From Microbacteriaceae bacterium PS02070 (GTDB lineage: Bacteria; Actinomycetota; Actinomycetes; Actinomycetales; Microbacteriaceae), in assembly GCA_029959865.1 (NCBI GenBank), contig JASCPE010000005.1, positions 114,753 through 178,752 on the forward strand: 64,000 nucleotides of DNA, in the 5' to 3' direction. Positions within the stretch are counted from its first letter, which is position 1; each line of letters opens with the position of its first letter. Below, piece after piece: positions 22,601-32,568 of this stretch. Below the pieces are notes generated by a model that saw only the letters and a program-made list of their open reading frames with translations, did no database searches and was not told the DNA's origin. The position numbers and the translations under genes were made by a program.

Positions 22601-25303
22601 GTGGCCAACGGCAAGAAGCTTGTCATCGTGGAATCCCCGACCAAGATGAAGTCCATTCAGGGATACCTCGGCGACGACTATGAGGTGCTCAGCTCGGTCG
22701 GGCACATTCGCGATCTCGCGGATAAGAAGGACATCCCCGCTGACAAGAAGGCGGCGTACGGCAAGTACTCGATCGATGTCGACAACGGCTTCGAGCCGTT
22801 CTATGTCGTCAGCGACCGCAAGACGAAGACGGTGGCCGAGCTCAAGCGGGCGCTCAAGGGCGCCGACGAGGTCCTCCTCGCAACTGATGAGGACCGTGAA
22901 GGCGAGGCCATCGCCTGGCACCTGCTGGAAGTCCTCAAGCCCAAGGTGCCCGTGCGCCGCATGGTGTTCCACGAGATCACCAAGGACGCGCTCCGCGCCG
23001 CCGCCGAGAACACCCGCGAGCTCGACCTTCACCTCGTCGACGCGCAGGAAACCCGCCGCGTGCTGGACCGCCTCTACGGATGGGACGTGTCCCCCGTGCT
23101 GTGGCGCAAGATCGGCAGCGGTCGCGAAGGACAGACCCTCAGTGCGGGCCGCGTTCAGTCCGCCGCCACCCGGCTCGTCGTGGACCGGGAACGCGAGCGC
23201 ATGGCCTTCGTCACGGCGTCCTACTGGGATGTCGAGGCCGAAGCAGCGAAGGGCGACTCCGCCTTCGGAGTGCGTCTCTCGCGCATCGACGGCGCGCCGC
23301 TCGCGCGGGGAACCGACTTCGACGACCTCGGCAAGCTCAAGCGCGCTGTCGCCGTCATCGATGAGAAGCGTGCCGCAGAACTGGCAGCCGCAGTCGAGAA
23401 AGCCGGCGCGGGAACCGTCACGTCCGTGGAGGCCAAGCCCGGCACGCGGAGCCCCAAGCCCCCGTTCACGACCTCCACGATGCAGCAGGAGGCAGGTCGC
23501 AAGCTCTCGATGAGCGCGAAGCACTCGATGAGTGTGGCGCAGCGCCTCTATGAAAAGGGCTTCATCACCTATATGCGCACCGACTCGATCGCGCTGTCGA
23601 CGCAGGCGATCAGAGCCGCACGTGAGCAGGCCGTCGCCCTCTACGGTGACAAGAGCGTGCCGCCGAACCCACGCGCGTACAAGAGCAAGACGCGCAATGC
23701 GCAGGAGGCGCACGAGGCGATCCGCCCCTCGGGCGACACCTTCCGCACGCCGCGCGAGGTCTCTGCTGAGCTCGACCGCGATGAACAGCGCCTCTACGAC
23801 CTCATTTGGAAGCGCACCGTCGCCAGCCAGATGGCCGACGCGAAGTACGAGACCACGACCGTCCTCGCGGACGTCGACGCGGGCGGCGCGGTCGCGACGT
23901 TCACCGCGTCGGGCACGGTCTATACCTTCAAGGGCTTCTTGGACGCGTACGAGGAAGGTCGCGATGAGCGTCGACGCGACGCGGATGCGGCCGCCGACCA
24001 GTCGCTTCCCGCGCTCGCACAGGGCGACCGTCTCACCATCACCGACGTGGAACCGAAGGGGCACTCCACATCCCCCAAGCCGCGCTACACCGAGGCGAGC
24101 CTCGTCAAGGCGCTGGAAGAGCGTGGAATCGGCCGACCCTCCACTTTTGCGAGCATCATCGGCGTCATTCTCGACCGTGGCTACGTCACCAAGCGCGGCC
24201 AAGCGCTCGTGCCGAGCTGGCTCGCGTTCAGCGTCGTGCGGCTCCTGGAGGAGCACTTCAGCGATCTCGTCGACTACGACTTCACCGCAGCGCTGGAGGA
24301 TGACCTCGATGCCATCGCCCGCGGAGACCAGCAGCGCGTGGCCTGGCTCAACGAGTTCTACTACGGCTCGGACCAGCACGTGGGGCTGCGCAACATTGTC
24401 GAGAACCTCGGTGAGATCGATGCGCGTGAGCTGAACGCGACCCACATCGGAGACGTCGCGATTCTCCGGTTCGGCCGGTACGGCCCGTATCTCGATGTTC
24501 CGGGCGAGGACGGAACGTCCCGCATCGTGAATGTGCCGGACGACCTCGCGCCCGACGAACTGACTCCCGAGAAGGCGCGTGAACTCATCGACGCGCCCGT
24601 CGCGGGGGACCGCGTGCTCGGGGAACACCCCGAAACGGGTAAGACGATCGTCGTCAAGGACGGCCGGTTCGGGCCGTACGTGCAGGAGCTTGAGCCCGAG
24701 CCCGATCCCGTCGCAGATGAGGCGACCGGCGAGGTGATCGAGGCGCCGAAGAAACGCGGCACGAAGAAGGCTGCCGCCCCGAAGCCGCGAACCGCATCAC
24801 TGTTCAAGAGCATGGCGGTCGACACGATTGATCTCGATCAGGCCGTGCGTCTGCTCTCGCTCCCGCGCACGGTCGGTCTGGACCCCGAGACCCAGGAGCC
24901 GATCACGGCGCAGAACGGTCGCTATGGCCCGTACCTGAAGAAGGGCACTGACTCGAGGACGCTGCAGAATGAGCAGCAGCTGTTCGACATCACCCTCGAC
25001 GAGGCCCTTGAGGTCTACGCGCAGCCGAAGTACGCGAACCGTGCCGCCGCGAGTGCTCTGAAGGAGTTCGAGGCCGACCCCACCAGCGGAAAGCCGATCA
25101 AGCTCAAGGACGGGCGGTTCGGGCCGTACGTCACCGATGGGACGACGAACGCGACTATTCCACGCGGGGAGACCGTCGACGATGTGACCTTCGAGCGGGC
25201 GGTCCAACTGCTCGCCGACAAGCGCGCGAAGGGCCCTGCGAAAAAGCCCGCACGCCGCACCACCGCGAAGAAGACGACAGCGTCAAAGACCACGAAGAAG
25301 TGA
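22601..25303 (+). CDS. topA: DNA topoisomerase I
   Basis: A 900-residue type IA topoisomerase that relaxes negative supercoils. The Toprim domain holds the acidic triad region TDEDREGEAIAWHL. The catalytic tyrosine is Tyr324 in FITYMRTDSIALS. The C-terminal part carries repeated DGRFGPYV-type topoisomerase C-terminal repeats and a Lys-rich tail typical of actinobacteria, without zinc fingers. GTG at 22601 follows AAGAAAGGACC. Its stop overlaps the thymidylate kinase start by 4 bp. Confidence 0.97.
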   Translation: MANGKKLVIVESPTKMKSIQGYLGDDYEVLSSVGHIRDLADKKDIPADKKAAYGKYSIDVDNGFEPFYVVSDRKTKTVAELKRALKGADEVLLATDEDREGEAIAWHLLEVLKPKVPVRRMVFHEITKDALRAAAENTRELDLHLVDAQETRRVLDRLYGWDVSPVLWRKIGSGREGQTLSAGRVQSAATRLVVDRERERMAFVTASYWDVEAEAAKGDSAFGVRLSRIDGAPLARGTDFDDLGKLKRAVAVIDEKRAAELAAAVEKAGAGTVTSVEAKPGTRSPKPPFTTSTMQQEAGRKLSMSAKHSMSVAQRLYEKGFITYMRTDSIALSTQAIRAAREQAVALYGDKSVPPNPRAYKSKTRNAQEAHEAIRPSGDTFRTPREVSAELDRDEQRLYDLIWKRTVASQMADAKYETTTVLADVDAGGAVATFTASGTVYTFKGFLDAYEEGRDERRRDADAAADQSLPALAQGDRLTITDVEPKGHSTSPKPRYTEASLVKALEERGIGRPSTFASIIGVILDRGYVTKRGQALVPSWLAFSVVRLLEEHFSDLVDYDFTAALEDDLDAIARGDQQRVAWLNEFYYGSDQHVGLRNIVENLGEIDARELNATHIGDVAILRFGRYGPYLDVPGEDGTSRIVNVPDDLAPDELTPEKARELIDAPVAGDRVLGEHPETGKTIVVKDGRFGPYVQELEPEPDPVADEATGEVIEAPKKRGTKKAAAPKPRTASLFKSMAVDTIDLDQAVRLLSLPRTVGLDPETQEPITAQNGRYGPYLKKGTDSRTLQNEQQLFDITLDEALEVYAQPKYANRAAASALKEFEADPTSGKPIKLKDGRFGPYVTDGTTNATIPRGETVDDVTFERAVQLLADKRAKGPAKKPARRTTAKKTTASKTTKK

Positions 25304-25953
25304 CTGAGCACACCCCCGGACGTGGCGTCTGGATCACTTTCGAAGGCGGAGACGGGTCCGGCAAGACCACTCAGTCCACCCTGCTGGAAGAGTGGCTGGC
25401 GCAGAACGGACACTCCGTGCTGCGCACCCGCGAGCCTGGCGGGAGTGAGGTCGGCGACCTGATCCGCGAGATCGTGCTGCATCACCGGGGGGAGATCGCC
25501 CCGCGCGCGGAGGCTCTGCTGTACGCCGCCGATCGGGCGCACCACATCGCCGCCGTCGTGCGTCCCGCCATCGAGCGCGGCGAGATCGTCATCCAGGATC
25601 GCTACCTCGACTCCTCGGTCGCCTACCAGGGGGCCGGGCGCGTTCTCGACCCCGCTGACGTGCGCCGCCTCTCGCTGTGGGCCACCGAGGGGGCGCTTCC
25701 CGACGTCACCGTGCTGCTCGATCTGGACCCCGGCGTCGCGCGCGCTCGCCTTGACGCTGCGGACAAGCCGTTCGATCGGCTCGAAGCCGAACGCGCAGAG
25801 TTCCATCACCGGGTCCGGGACGGCTACCTCGCGCTCGCTGCCGCGGAGCCGGATCGGTTCCTTGTCCTGGACGCGGCGCTCCCCGCGCGCGAGCTTGCCG
25901 AGCGCATTCGAGCTCGCGTCGACAAGGTCATCCAGGTCGGCGGCACCGCATAG
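25300..25953 (+). CDS. tmk: Thymidylate kinase
   Basis: A 217-residue dTMP kinase making dTDP for DNA synthesis. The P-loop is FEGGDGSGKTTQ, the DR motif IQDRYLDSSVAYQGAGR, and the lid region DAADKPFDRLEAE. Length and order are normal. GTG at 25300 overlaps the topA stop. The topA-tmk-holB arrangement is conserved in Actinobacteria. Confidence 0.96.
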   Translation: MTEHTPGRGVWITFEGGDGSGKTTQSTLLEEWLAQNGHSVLRTREPGGSEVGDLIREIVLHHRGEIAPRAEALLYAADRAHHIAAVVRPAIERGEIVIQDRYLDSSVAYQGAGRVLDPADVRRLSLWATEGALPDVTVLLDLDPGVARARLDAADKPFDRLEAERAEFHHRVRDGYLALAAAEPDRFLVLDAALPARELAERIRARVDKVIQVGGTA

Positions 25954-25963
25954 GCTGGAGCGC

Positions 25964-27148
25964 ATGCAGGCTCACCCGGACGGCGGCCAGGCGGCCGTCA
26001 CCCCCGACGAGGGAGACCTGCCGTGGGGCGATGTCTGGGGGCAGGACCGCGCGCTGAAGCAGTTGCGTCAGGCGGTGGATGACCCGGAGTCGTCCTCTCA
26101 CGCCTGGCTGCTGACCGGCCCGCCCGGATCAGGTCGCTCGACGCTCGCCTACGCGTTCGCGGCCGGCCTCATCGCTGAACCAGGCGATGTCGCCGCCATG
26201 CGTCAGGTGCTCGCCGGCACGCATCCGGACCTCACAGCGCTCCGCACCGAGGGTGTCGTCATCACCATCAAGGAAGCGCGAGCGCTGGTGGAGAGGTCGT
26301 ACTTCGCGCCGTCGCTCGGTCGCTATCGGGTCATCGTCGTCGAAGATGCCGACCGGATGGGGGAGCGCACAAGTAACGTCCTGCTCAAAGCGCTGGAGGA
26401 GCCGCCGGAGCGTACCGTGTGGGTGCTCTGTGCTCCGAGCGATGCCGACCTCCTGCCGACCATCCGGTCCCGGACGCGCGTCGTCCGACTGCAGGAGCCA
26501 GACATCGATGATGTCGCACGACTGATCGTGGAACGCACCGGTGTCGATGTCGAGCGTGCCCGCCAGAGCGCACGCCAGGCGCAGCGCCACATCGGCATGG
26601 CACAACGCCTCGCCACCGACGCGGCCGCCCGCGAACGCCGGGAGACGACGCTTCGCGCGGTGTTGGGTGTGCGCGGCGTCAACGACGCCGTCGAGGTCGC
26701 CGCGCGGATCGTATCGCTGGCCACAGAGGACGCGAAGTCCCTCACCACCGAACGCGACGGCAGCGAGCGCGCTGCCCTGCTGCGCACTCTTGGTGTGGCC
26801 GAGGGAGCTCCGATCCCGCCCGCCGTGCGATCGCAGGTCACCGCACTCGATGAGGAACATAAGCGGCGGGCGACGCGCAGCCTGCGCGACGGAATCGACC
26901 GAGTTCTCACCGACGTTGAATCGATGTTCCGGGACATGCTCATGCTGGCGTTTGATCGAGGCGGCGAGCTCATCAACGAGGAACTGCGCACCGAAATCGC
27001 TGAGAAGGTCGCCGCGTGGTCTCCTGCGCGGATGCTCGCCGTGCTCGACGGAATCGCGGAGACACGCACGCGGCTGGAGGGCAACGCTGCGCCCACCCTG
27101 GCTCTGGAGGGATTGCTCGTGACCGTTGCGAGCGGAAGGAAGCTGTGA
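25964..27148 (+). CDS. holB: DNA polymerase III subunit delta prime
   Basis: A 394-residue clamp-loader subunit. The P-loop-like GPPGSGRST, VVEDADRMGERTSNVLLKALEEPP (Walker B and sensor 1) and RSRTRVVRL are recognisable. The four cysteines of the zinc knuckle that normally precede LAGTHPD are missing: the sequence runs AAMRQVLAGTHPDL with no Cys. The P-loop of delta-prime is usually non-hydrolytic, and GRST fits that. ATG 25964 lies 10 bp after tmk. The protein is otherwise full length. Confidence 0.93.
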   Translation: MQAHPDGGQAAVTPDEGDLPWGDVWGQDRALKQLRQAVDDPESSSHAWLLTGPPGSGRSTLAYAFAAGLIAEPGDVAAMRQVLAGTHPDLTALRTEGVVITIKEARALVERSYFAPSLGRYRVIVVEDADRMGERTSNVLLKALEEPPERTVWVLCAPSDADLLPTIRSRTRVVRLQEPDIDDVARLIVERTGVDVERARQSARQAQRHIGMAQRLATDAAARERRETTLRAVLGVRGVNDAVEVAARIVSLATEDAKSLTTERDGSERAALLRTLGVAEGAPIPPAVRSQVTALDEEHKRRATRSLRDGIDRVLTDVESMFRDMLMLAFDRGGELINEELRTEIAEKVAAWSPARMLAVLDGIAETRTRLEGNAAPTLALEGLLVTVASGRKL

Positions 27149-28722
27149 GAAAGAGACGAAGCGTCGCGGCCGGTGCCGTGGCAGTAGCCGCCATGATGGT
27201 CCTTTCCGGGTGCCTGTCCGCCCAAATCCCCGATGAGGACGTTCCGATCGCCGCGCACGAGCGTGGCGAGATCAAGGATGCAGACCTCACCGGTGTCTCC
27301 GCGGAGCTTGCGCCGTTCTACGGTCAAGAGCTGGCGTGGGAAGACTGCGAGGGCGCTGGGGCCGGGGCATTCGACTGCACGACCGTCACGGCGCCGCTGG
27401 ACTGGGAGAACCCCGACGAAGGCGAGCTGGAACTCGCCGTTGTCCGGCGAGCGGCAAATGAGGCCGAGCCGGTCGGGTCGCTCCTGACCAACCCGGGAGG
27501 CCCCGGCGGCAGCGGGTACTCCCTCGTGGCCGACTCGAGCGACTACGCGTTCGGAACGGCGCTGTTGGACGCGTTCGACATCGTCGGCTTCGACCCCCGC
27601 GGTGTCGGGAACTCCACCGCGGTCACGTGCTACGACGATGCGGATACCGATGCGTATCTATGGGACATTCCGCCCGGTGAGCGCGGGAGCGAGGAGTGGA
27701 CGGCCGATCTGGAGGAGCGTGCCGAGGCCTTTGCCGATGCCTGCGCGGCCAACAGCGACGGGATCCTGCCGTACATCACGACCGTCCAGTCGGCCCGCGA
27801 TATGGACCTTCTGCGGGCGGTCCTGGGGGACACTTCACTCAACTACTTGGGCTTCTCGTATGGCACCTTCCTCGGAGCGACCTACGCGTCGCTGTTCCCG
27901 GAGAAGGTCGGCCGTCTCGTGCTCGACGGCGCCATGGATCCCTCGACGCCCGGCAGCGAAGTGGGTCTGACGCAGGCAAAGGGGTTCGAGCAGTCTCTGC
28001 GCTTGTATCTGGAGGACTGCCTCGATCAGGAGGACTGCCCGTTCCGAGGCACCGTGGATGAGGCGATGACCGACGTCGGCGACCTCTTCGCGAGCGTCGA
28101 TGAGGAACCGCTGGACGCGGCAGATGGCCGCCGACTGGGCGCGGATGCCCTGATGACAGCGATCATCTCGGCGCTGTACAGCGAGGAGTACTGGCCCTAC
28201 CTGACGATGGCGCTCACCGATGTGCTCGCCGGCGATCCGGGCGTGGCATTCGTTCTCGCGGACTCGTATTACCAACGGGATCCGATGACGGGGGAGTACA
28301 TCACCAACATGAACGAGGCCTTCACGGCCTACAACTGCGTCGATTACCCCGAGGAGGACCTCTCCGACGACGAGAGTGCCTTCGAGGAGGAGCTGGCCAG
28401 TGTCGCCCCCACCATTGCGCCGTACTGGAGCAGCAGCGTGGACCTGTGCGCCTACTGGGCCGCTGAGCCGACCGGTGTGCGCGCGGCGATCGACGCTGCC
28501 GGAGCGGCACCGATCGTGGTGATCGGAACGTCCAACGATCCGGCGACTCCCTACGAGTGGGCTGAGTCGCTCGCGAGCCAGTTGGGCTCGGGCGTGCTGA
28601 TCAGCTACGAGGGCGATCGGCACACCGCGTACAACGCCGGAAGCGATTGTGTCGACTCGGCGGTGGAGGACTATCTGATCTCCGGTGTGGTGCCCGAGGA
28701 CGGCCTCTCCTGCGCTGCCTGA
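27145..28722 (+). CDS. Secreted lipoprotein alpha/beta-hydrolase, tripeptidyl aminopeptidase-like
   Basis: A 525-residue exported serine hydrolase. Lipobox VLSGC at about residues 19-23 follows a basic, hydrophobic leader. The fold opens with LLTNPGGPGGSGYS (oxyanion loop) and GFDPRGVGNST. The nucleophile elbow is GFSYGTF. Late Asp (GTSNDPATP) and His (GDRHTAY) complete the triad. Family members remove N-terminal peptides or act as proline iminopeptidase-like exopeptidases outside the cell. GTG at 27145 overlaps the holB stop by 4 bp. Confidence 0.9.
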   Translation: MRKRRSVAAGAVAVAAMMVLSGCLSAQIPDEDVPIAAHERGEIKDADLTGVSAELAPFYGQELAWEDCEGAGAGAFDCTTVTAPLDWENPDEGELELAVVRRAANEAEPVGSLLTNPGGPGGSGYSLVADSSDYAFGTALLDAFDIVGFDPRGVGNSTAVTCYDDADTDAYLWDIPPGERGSEEWTADLEERAEAFADACAANSDGILPYITTVQSARDMDLLRAVLGDTSLNYLGFSYGTFLGATYASLFPEKVGRLVLDGAMDPSTPGSEVGLTQAKGFEQSLRLYLEDCLDQEDCPFRGTVDEAMTDVGDLFASVDEEPLDAADGRRLGADALMTAIISALYSEEYWPYLTMALTDVLAGDPGVAFVLADSYYQRDPMTGEYITNMNEAFTAYNCVDYPEEDLSDDESAFEEELASVAPTIAPYWSSSVDLCAYWAAEPTGVRAAIDAAGAAPIVVIGTSNDPATPYEWAESLASQLGSGVLISYEGDRHTAYNAGSDCVDSAVEDYLISGVVPEDGLSCAA

Positions 28723-28816
28723 CACCGCAGAGGGCCCGGCATCGCGGTGCGCGAACGTTCGCGGGCCTCACGAGGAACATGTAAGATCGTTGATCGTGCA
28801 TCGCAACGCGGTGTGC

Positions 28817-28892
28817 GCCACCTTAGCTCAGACGGCAGAGCGATTCACTCGTAATGAATAGGTCAAGGGTTCGATTCCCTTAGGTGGCTCCA
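28817..28892 (+). tRNA. tRNA-Thr (anticodon CGT)
   Basis: Acceptor GCCACCT pairs with AGGTGGC, and the discriminator T is followed by an encoded CCA. The D-arm is GCTCAGACGGCAGAGC, the anticodon loop CTCGTAA (anticodon CGT), and the T-arm GGGTTCGATTCCC. A Rho-independent terminator begins 3 bp downstream. The 14-bp palindrome at 28750-28763 and TAAGAT near 28783 lie upstream. Confidence 0.97.
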
Positions 28893-28895
28893 CGG

Positions 28896-28925
28896 AAAAG
28901 CCCGACCCGCACCGGTCGGGCTTTT
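28896..28925 (+). terminator. Rho-independent terminator after tRNA-Thr
   Basis: AAAAGCCCGACC (28896-28907) pairs perfectly with GGTCGGGCTTTT (28914-28925) around the loop CGCACC. The T-run is part of the stem and is followed by CGCTTG. This is one of the few canonical intrinsic terminators in the window. Confidence 0.92.
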
Positions 28926-28988
28926 CGCTTGCTCCTTCACCCCACGGCGCGGCGCGATGCAGATGAGAGTTGATCGATACGCTGAGGT

Positions 28989-31184
28989 ATGACGACCCGA
29001 TCTGGCCGCATCCTTCGGGTGGCTCTTCCCGTCGTGTTAATCCTGGTGTGGCTGGCCGGGGCCGCTGTGGGCGGGCCATACTTCGGACGCGTGGACGAAG
29101 TATCGACGAACGATCGCGCCGCCTACCTGCCGTCCAGCGCCGAGTCCACGGTTGTGGGGGAGCGCCTCACCGACTTCACGGGCGACGACACGATCCCTGC
29201 GGTGATCGTCGTCGAGTCTCCGGACGACCTGAGCCCGGACAATGACCGACTTACGGCACTCAGCGAGCGGATCACCGAGGTTCTCGGGGTCGATTCGTCC
29301 TCACCCGCAGTGGTCTCAGACGATGCCCGTGCCGCCCAACTGTTCGTCCAGGTCGACGCGGATGGTGAGCTTCGTGAGATCGTCGAGGACCTCCGCGAGA
29401 CGGCTCGAGACGCCGTTGGTGCCGACCTCGAGGTGTGGGTGACGGGCGCCGCAGGCTTCAGCGCCGACCTTTCCCGCGCCTTCACCGGGATCGATGGCCT
29501 CCTGCTGGGGGTCGCGCTCATCGCCGTCTTCGTGATCCTCGTCATCGTGTACCGTTCACCGCTGCTGCCCGTGCTGGTGCTGATGACGTCGACCTTCGCG
29601 CTCTGCGTCGCCCTCCTCACGGTGTGGTGGCTCGCCCGCGCCGGCATCGTCGTACTCAACGGCCAGATCCAGGGCATCCTGTTCATCCTCGTCATCGGTG
29701 CCGCGACCGACTATGCGCTGTTGTACGTCGCCCGCTTCAGAGAGGCGCTCGCGGCGGGGCAGGCGCGATGGCCCGCCACCTGGACCGCATGGCGCCGGAC
29801 CATCGAGCCGGTCGCCGCATCCGGAGGCACCGTCATCGCGGGGCTGCTGTGCCTCCTGCTCAGCGATCTCGCCACCAACCGTGCGCTCGGGCCGATCGCC
29901 TCCATCGGCATCGTCTTCGCGATGCTCGCTGCCCTGACCTTTCTCCCTGCACTCTTGGCGATCACCGGACGGGCCGCGTTCTGGCCCTTTTCTCCGCGTG
30001 AGCAGGAGACGCCCGTCGAGGAGCGCATCGAGCGCGCGCGTGGCGTCTGGCCGCGCACGGCTCGGGCGGTCGCTCGCCACCCGCGCCGGATCTGGATCGC
30101 GTGCACCGTCGCCCTCCTGGTCGGCGCGGCGGGCGTCGTCGGCCTGAAGGCGGATGGTGTCGCCCAGAGCGAGCTCGTGCTCGGAGAATCCGAGGCCCGC
30201 GACGGTCAGGTCGTTCTCGCAGAGCACTTCGACGCCGGGTCGGGCAGCCCCGCCTACGTCCTCGTTCCGGAGGACCGGGCAGCAGAGACGGTGGCGCTCC
30301 TCGAGGAGGCGGCCGGTGTCGCGTCGGTGGGTGCATTGTCCGCGGACTCGGTCAGCGGCACGGTGCAGGTATCGGCTGACGGCGGTGAACTGGTGGCCTC
30401 GTCCGATGGGCCTCCTGGTGCTGAGGCGCCCGCCCCCACCGTGTCCGACGGGGATCTGCTCCTGGTCGCGACGCTCGCCGACGCCGCCGACTCGCTCGCC
30501 GCAGAGGAGACCGTCGAGGAACTGCGAGGATCGCTCGATGCATCCCTCGGGGATGCCGTGGCACTCGTGGGCGGGACGACCGCCACGGACCTCGACACCA
30601 ATGACACGTCGATCCGCGATCGCACCCTCATCATTCCCGTCATCCTCGCGGTGGTGCTGCTTATCCTGATGGTCCTGCTGCGCTCGGTCTTGGCGCCGGT
30701 GCTCCTGATCCTCAGCGTTGTCGTCTCGTTCGCGACGGCGCTCGGCGTGAGCGCCGTCGTCTTCAACACCGTCTTCGCCTTCCCCGGTGCCGACCCGGTG
30801 GTGCCGCTCTACGCCTTCGTGTTCCTGGTCGCGCTCGGCATCGACTACAACATCTTCCTGATGTCCCGCGTGCGCGAGGAATCCGTGCGTCACGGCACGA
30901 GGACCGGCATTCTCCGCGGCCTCGTCGCAACGGGCGGCGTCATCACTTCTGCGGGTCTCGTCCTCGCGGCCACGTTCGCCGCGCTCGGTGTCATCCCGAT
31001 TCTGTTCCTTGCCCAGCTCGCGTTCATCGTCGCGTTCGGAGTCCTGCTGGACACCCTCCTGGTGCGGTCGCTGCTGATTCCCGCCCTCACCTATGACATC
31101 GGCCGGGCGATCTGGTGGCCCTCCGACCTTTCGCGTCGCATTCCCAGGGAGGAAGGACCCGGCCGCGTAGGCTCGACACCATGA
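28989..31184 (+). CDS. MMPL-family (RND) membrane transporter
   Basis: A 731-residue polytopic transporter with about 11-12 transmembrane helices in two halves, each half preceded by a large extracytoplasmic domain (residues about 35-165 and 385-540). The proton-relay Asp-Tyr pairs are visible as ATDYALLY in the first half and LGIDYNIFLMSR in the second. The family exports lipids or drugs in actinobacteria. It starts at ATG 28989 after the tRNA terminator. Its stop overlaps the pncA start by 4 bp. The substrate is unknown. Confidence 0.9.
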   Translation: MTTRSGRILRVALPVVLILVWLAGAAVGGPYFGRVDEVSTNDRAAYLPSSAESTVVGERLTDFTGDDTIPAVIVVESPDDLSPDNDRLTALSERITEVLGVDSSSPAVVSDDARAAQLFVQVDADGELREIVEDLRETARDAVGADLEVWVTGAAGFSADLSRAFTGIDGLLLGVALIAVFVILVIVYRSPLLPVLVLMTSTFALCVALLTVWWLARAGIVVLNGQIQGILFILVIGAATDYALLYVARFREALAAGQARWPATWTAWRRTIEPVAASGGTVIAGLLCLLLSDLATNRALGPIASIGIVFAMLAALTFLPALLAITGRAAFWPFSPREQETPVEERIERARGVWPRTARAVARHPRRIWIACTVALLVGAAGVVGLKADGVAQSELVLGESEARDGQVVLAEHFDAGSGSPAYVLVPEDRAAETVALLEEAAGVASVGALSADSVSGTVQVSADGGELVASSDGPPGAEAPAPTVSDGDLLLVATLADAADSLAAEETVEELRGSLDASLGDAVALVGGTTATDLDTNDTSIRDRTLIIPVILAVVLLILMVLLRSVLAPVLLILSVVVSFATALGVSAVVFNTVFAFPGADPVVPLYAFVFLVALGIDYNIFLMSRVREESVRHGTRTGILRGLVATGGVITSAGLVLAATFAALGVIPILFLAQLAFIVAFGVLLDTLLVRSLLIPALTYDIGRAIWWPSDLSRRIPREEGPGRVGSTP

Positions 31185-31759
31185 ACCGTGCTCTGTTCAT
31201 CGTCGACGTACAGAACGACTTCACCGAAGGCGGCGCGCTCGGCGTCGTCGGGGGCGACGCTGTGGCCGCGGGGATCACCCGGTTCTTGAATGATCACGCG
31301 CCCGAGTATGCGCTGATCATCGCGTCCCGTGACTGGCACGACGCCGAAGGCGATAACGGCGGCCACTTCGCGACGGGGGAGCCAGACTTCGTGGAGACCT
31401 GGCCCGTGCACTGTGTCGCCGGAAGCCCGGGGGCCGAGTATGACCCCGGCCTGGAGACGAGCGCTGTCACGCATCACGTCAAGAAGGGGCAGGGCGTGCC
31501 CGCGTACTCCCTCTTCGAGGGTGTGACGGACGATGGCGCGCGAGTCGCGACCCTTCTTGACGATCACGGGATCACGCACGTCGATGTCACGGGAATCGCG
31601 ACGGACTATTGCGTGCGCGCCTCTGCTCTCGATGCGATCGGACACGGGCGTGCCGTCACCATCCTCACCGAACTCGTCGCCGGGGTCGCCCCGGAGACGT
31701 CCGAAGCCGCACTGGCCGAACTCGCCCATGCGGGCGCCGAACTCAAGGAGAACCGATGA
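31181..31759 (+). CDS. pncA: Nicotinamidase
   Basis: A 192-residue cysteine hydrolase converting nicotinamide to nicotinate for NAD salvage. The triad is Asp in VDVQNDF, Lys in HVKKGQG and Cys in GIATDYCVRAS, and SRDWH supplies metal ligands. Length and motifs are normal. ATG at 31181 is used, with GGGAGGAAGG about 15-24 bases upstream. Its stop overlaps the next gene (ATGA). Confidence 0.93.
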   Translation: MNRALFIVDVQNDFTEGGALGVVGGDAVAAGITRFLNDHAPEYALIIASRDWHDAEGDNGGHFATGEPDFVETWPVHCVAGSPGAEYDPGLETSAVTHHVKKGQGVPAYSLFEGVTDDGARVATLLDDHGITHVDVTGIATDYCVRASALDAIGHGRAVTILTELVAGVAPETSEAALAELAHAGAELKENR

Positions 31760-32568
31760 GCCAGCAACCTCCTGCCGGGTGGTACCCGGACCCCGTTGAC
31801 CCCGCTCGCCGCCGTTGGTGGGACGGAGCCACGTGGGCCGCTGAATCCGAGCCGGGCGACACGCCCCCCGCTCCCGCCCAAGCCGCGGGCGAGTGGCCCT
31901 CCGGCGGGGGCGCGGGACAGGATGCATCCGCGACACCGCCCGCCGCGCCTTACGGCGCGCAGAACCCGAGCCAGGGGTACGGCGCCGGTGCGGGCTACGC
32001 CGGCCAGAACCCCGGCTATGGACAGTCGCAGGGACAATGGCCGTCGGCCGCTCCCGCGTATGTGCCGGTCCAGCCGCGCAACGTCGATGCGAAGACGGAC
32101 ACGATTTGGGTCTGGCTCATCATTGCCGCATCGACTCTCGGAATCCTCGCGTCGCTGCTGTTCGATTTCGAGGGCTACTTCGACTTCGTCATCGAGACTG
32201 CACAAAGCGCGGATGAGAGCTACATCGGTGACCTGGACTGGCTAGGAAGCGTCGGGGTCATCTCGCTGCTCGGTCTCCTGTTCGTCGTCGCGTCCATCGT
32301 GTTCTCGTACCTGGACTGGCGTGAACTCCAAAAGCGTGGCATCGTCCGGCCCTTCCACTGGGCGTTCTCGTTCCTCATCCTGATCACCGGCGTCCCGATT
32401 GTGTATCTGATCGGTCGCTCGGTGGTCGTGAAGAAGCAGACCGGGAAGGGTCTCCTCCCGCTCTGGGTGTGGATCGCTCTCACGGTCATCGCGTCGATCA
32501 TCGTGTTCACGGTGGTCGGTGCGATCTTCAGCGACTTCGCTCTCCAGATCAGTCAGCTGGGGTACTGA
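31756..32568 (+). CDS. DUF2510 membrane protein
   Basis: A 270-residue protein with an N-terminal DUF2510 motif (PAGWYPDPVDPARRRWWDG, cytoplasmic in most cases). A Gly/Pro/Gln/Tyr-rich disordered linker (residues 35-100) follows, then four transmembrane helices between about residues 115 and 260. DUF2510 proteins are abundant in Microbacteriaceae and of unknown role. The final 20 bp overlap the convergent PQQ dehydrogenase gene. Confidence 0.82.
   Translation: MSQQPPAGWYPDPVDPARRRWWDGATWAAESEPGDTPPAPAQAAGEWPSGGGAGQDASATPPAAPYGAQNPSQGYGAGAGYAGQNPGYGQSQGQWPSAAPAYVPVQPRNVDAKTDTIWVWLIIAASTLGILASLLFDFEGYFDFVIETAQSADESYIGDLDWLGSVGVISLLGLLFVVASIVFSYLDWRELQKRGIVRPFHWAFSFLILITGVPIVYLIGRSVVVKKQTGKGLLPLWVWIALTVIASIIVFTVVGAIFSDFALQISQLGY

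Noticed and set aside
22472..24628. 718-codon minus-strand frame opposite topA
   Set aside because: It is a shadow of topA: His/Arg/Val-rich composition, no motif, and every conserved topoisomerase motif is on the plus strand.
28750..28763. LexA box at CGCGAACGTTCGCG upstream of tRNA-Thr
   Set aside because: Actinobacterial SOS boxes need a 4-base spacer between CGAAC and GTTCG; here the arms abut.
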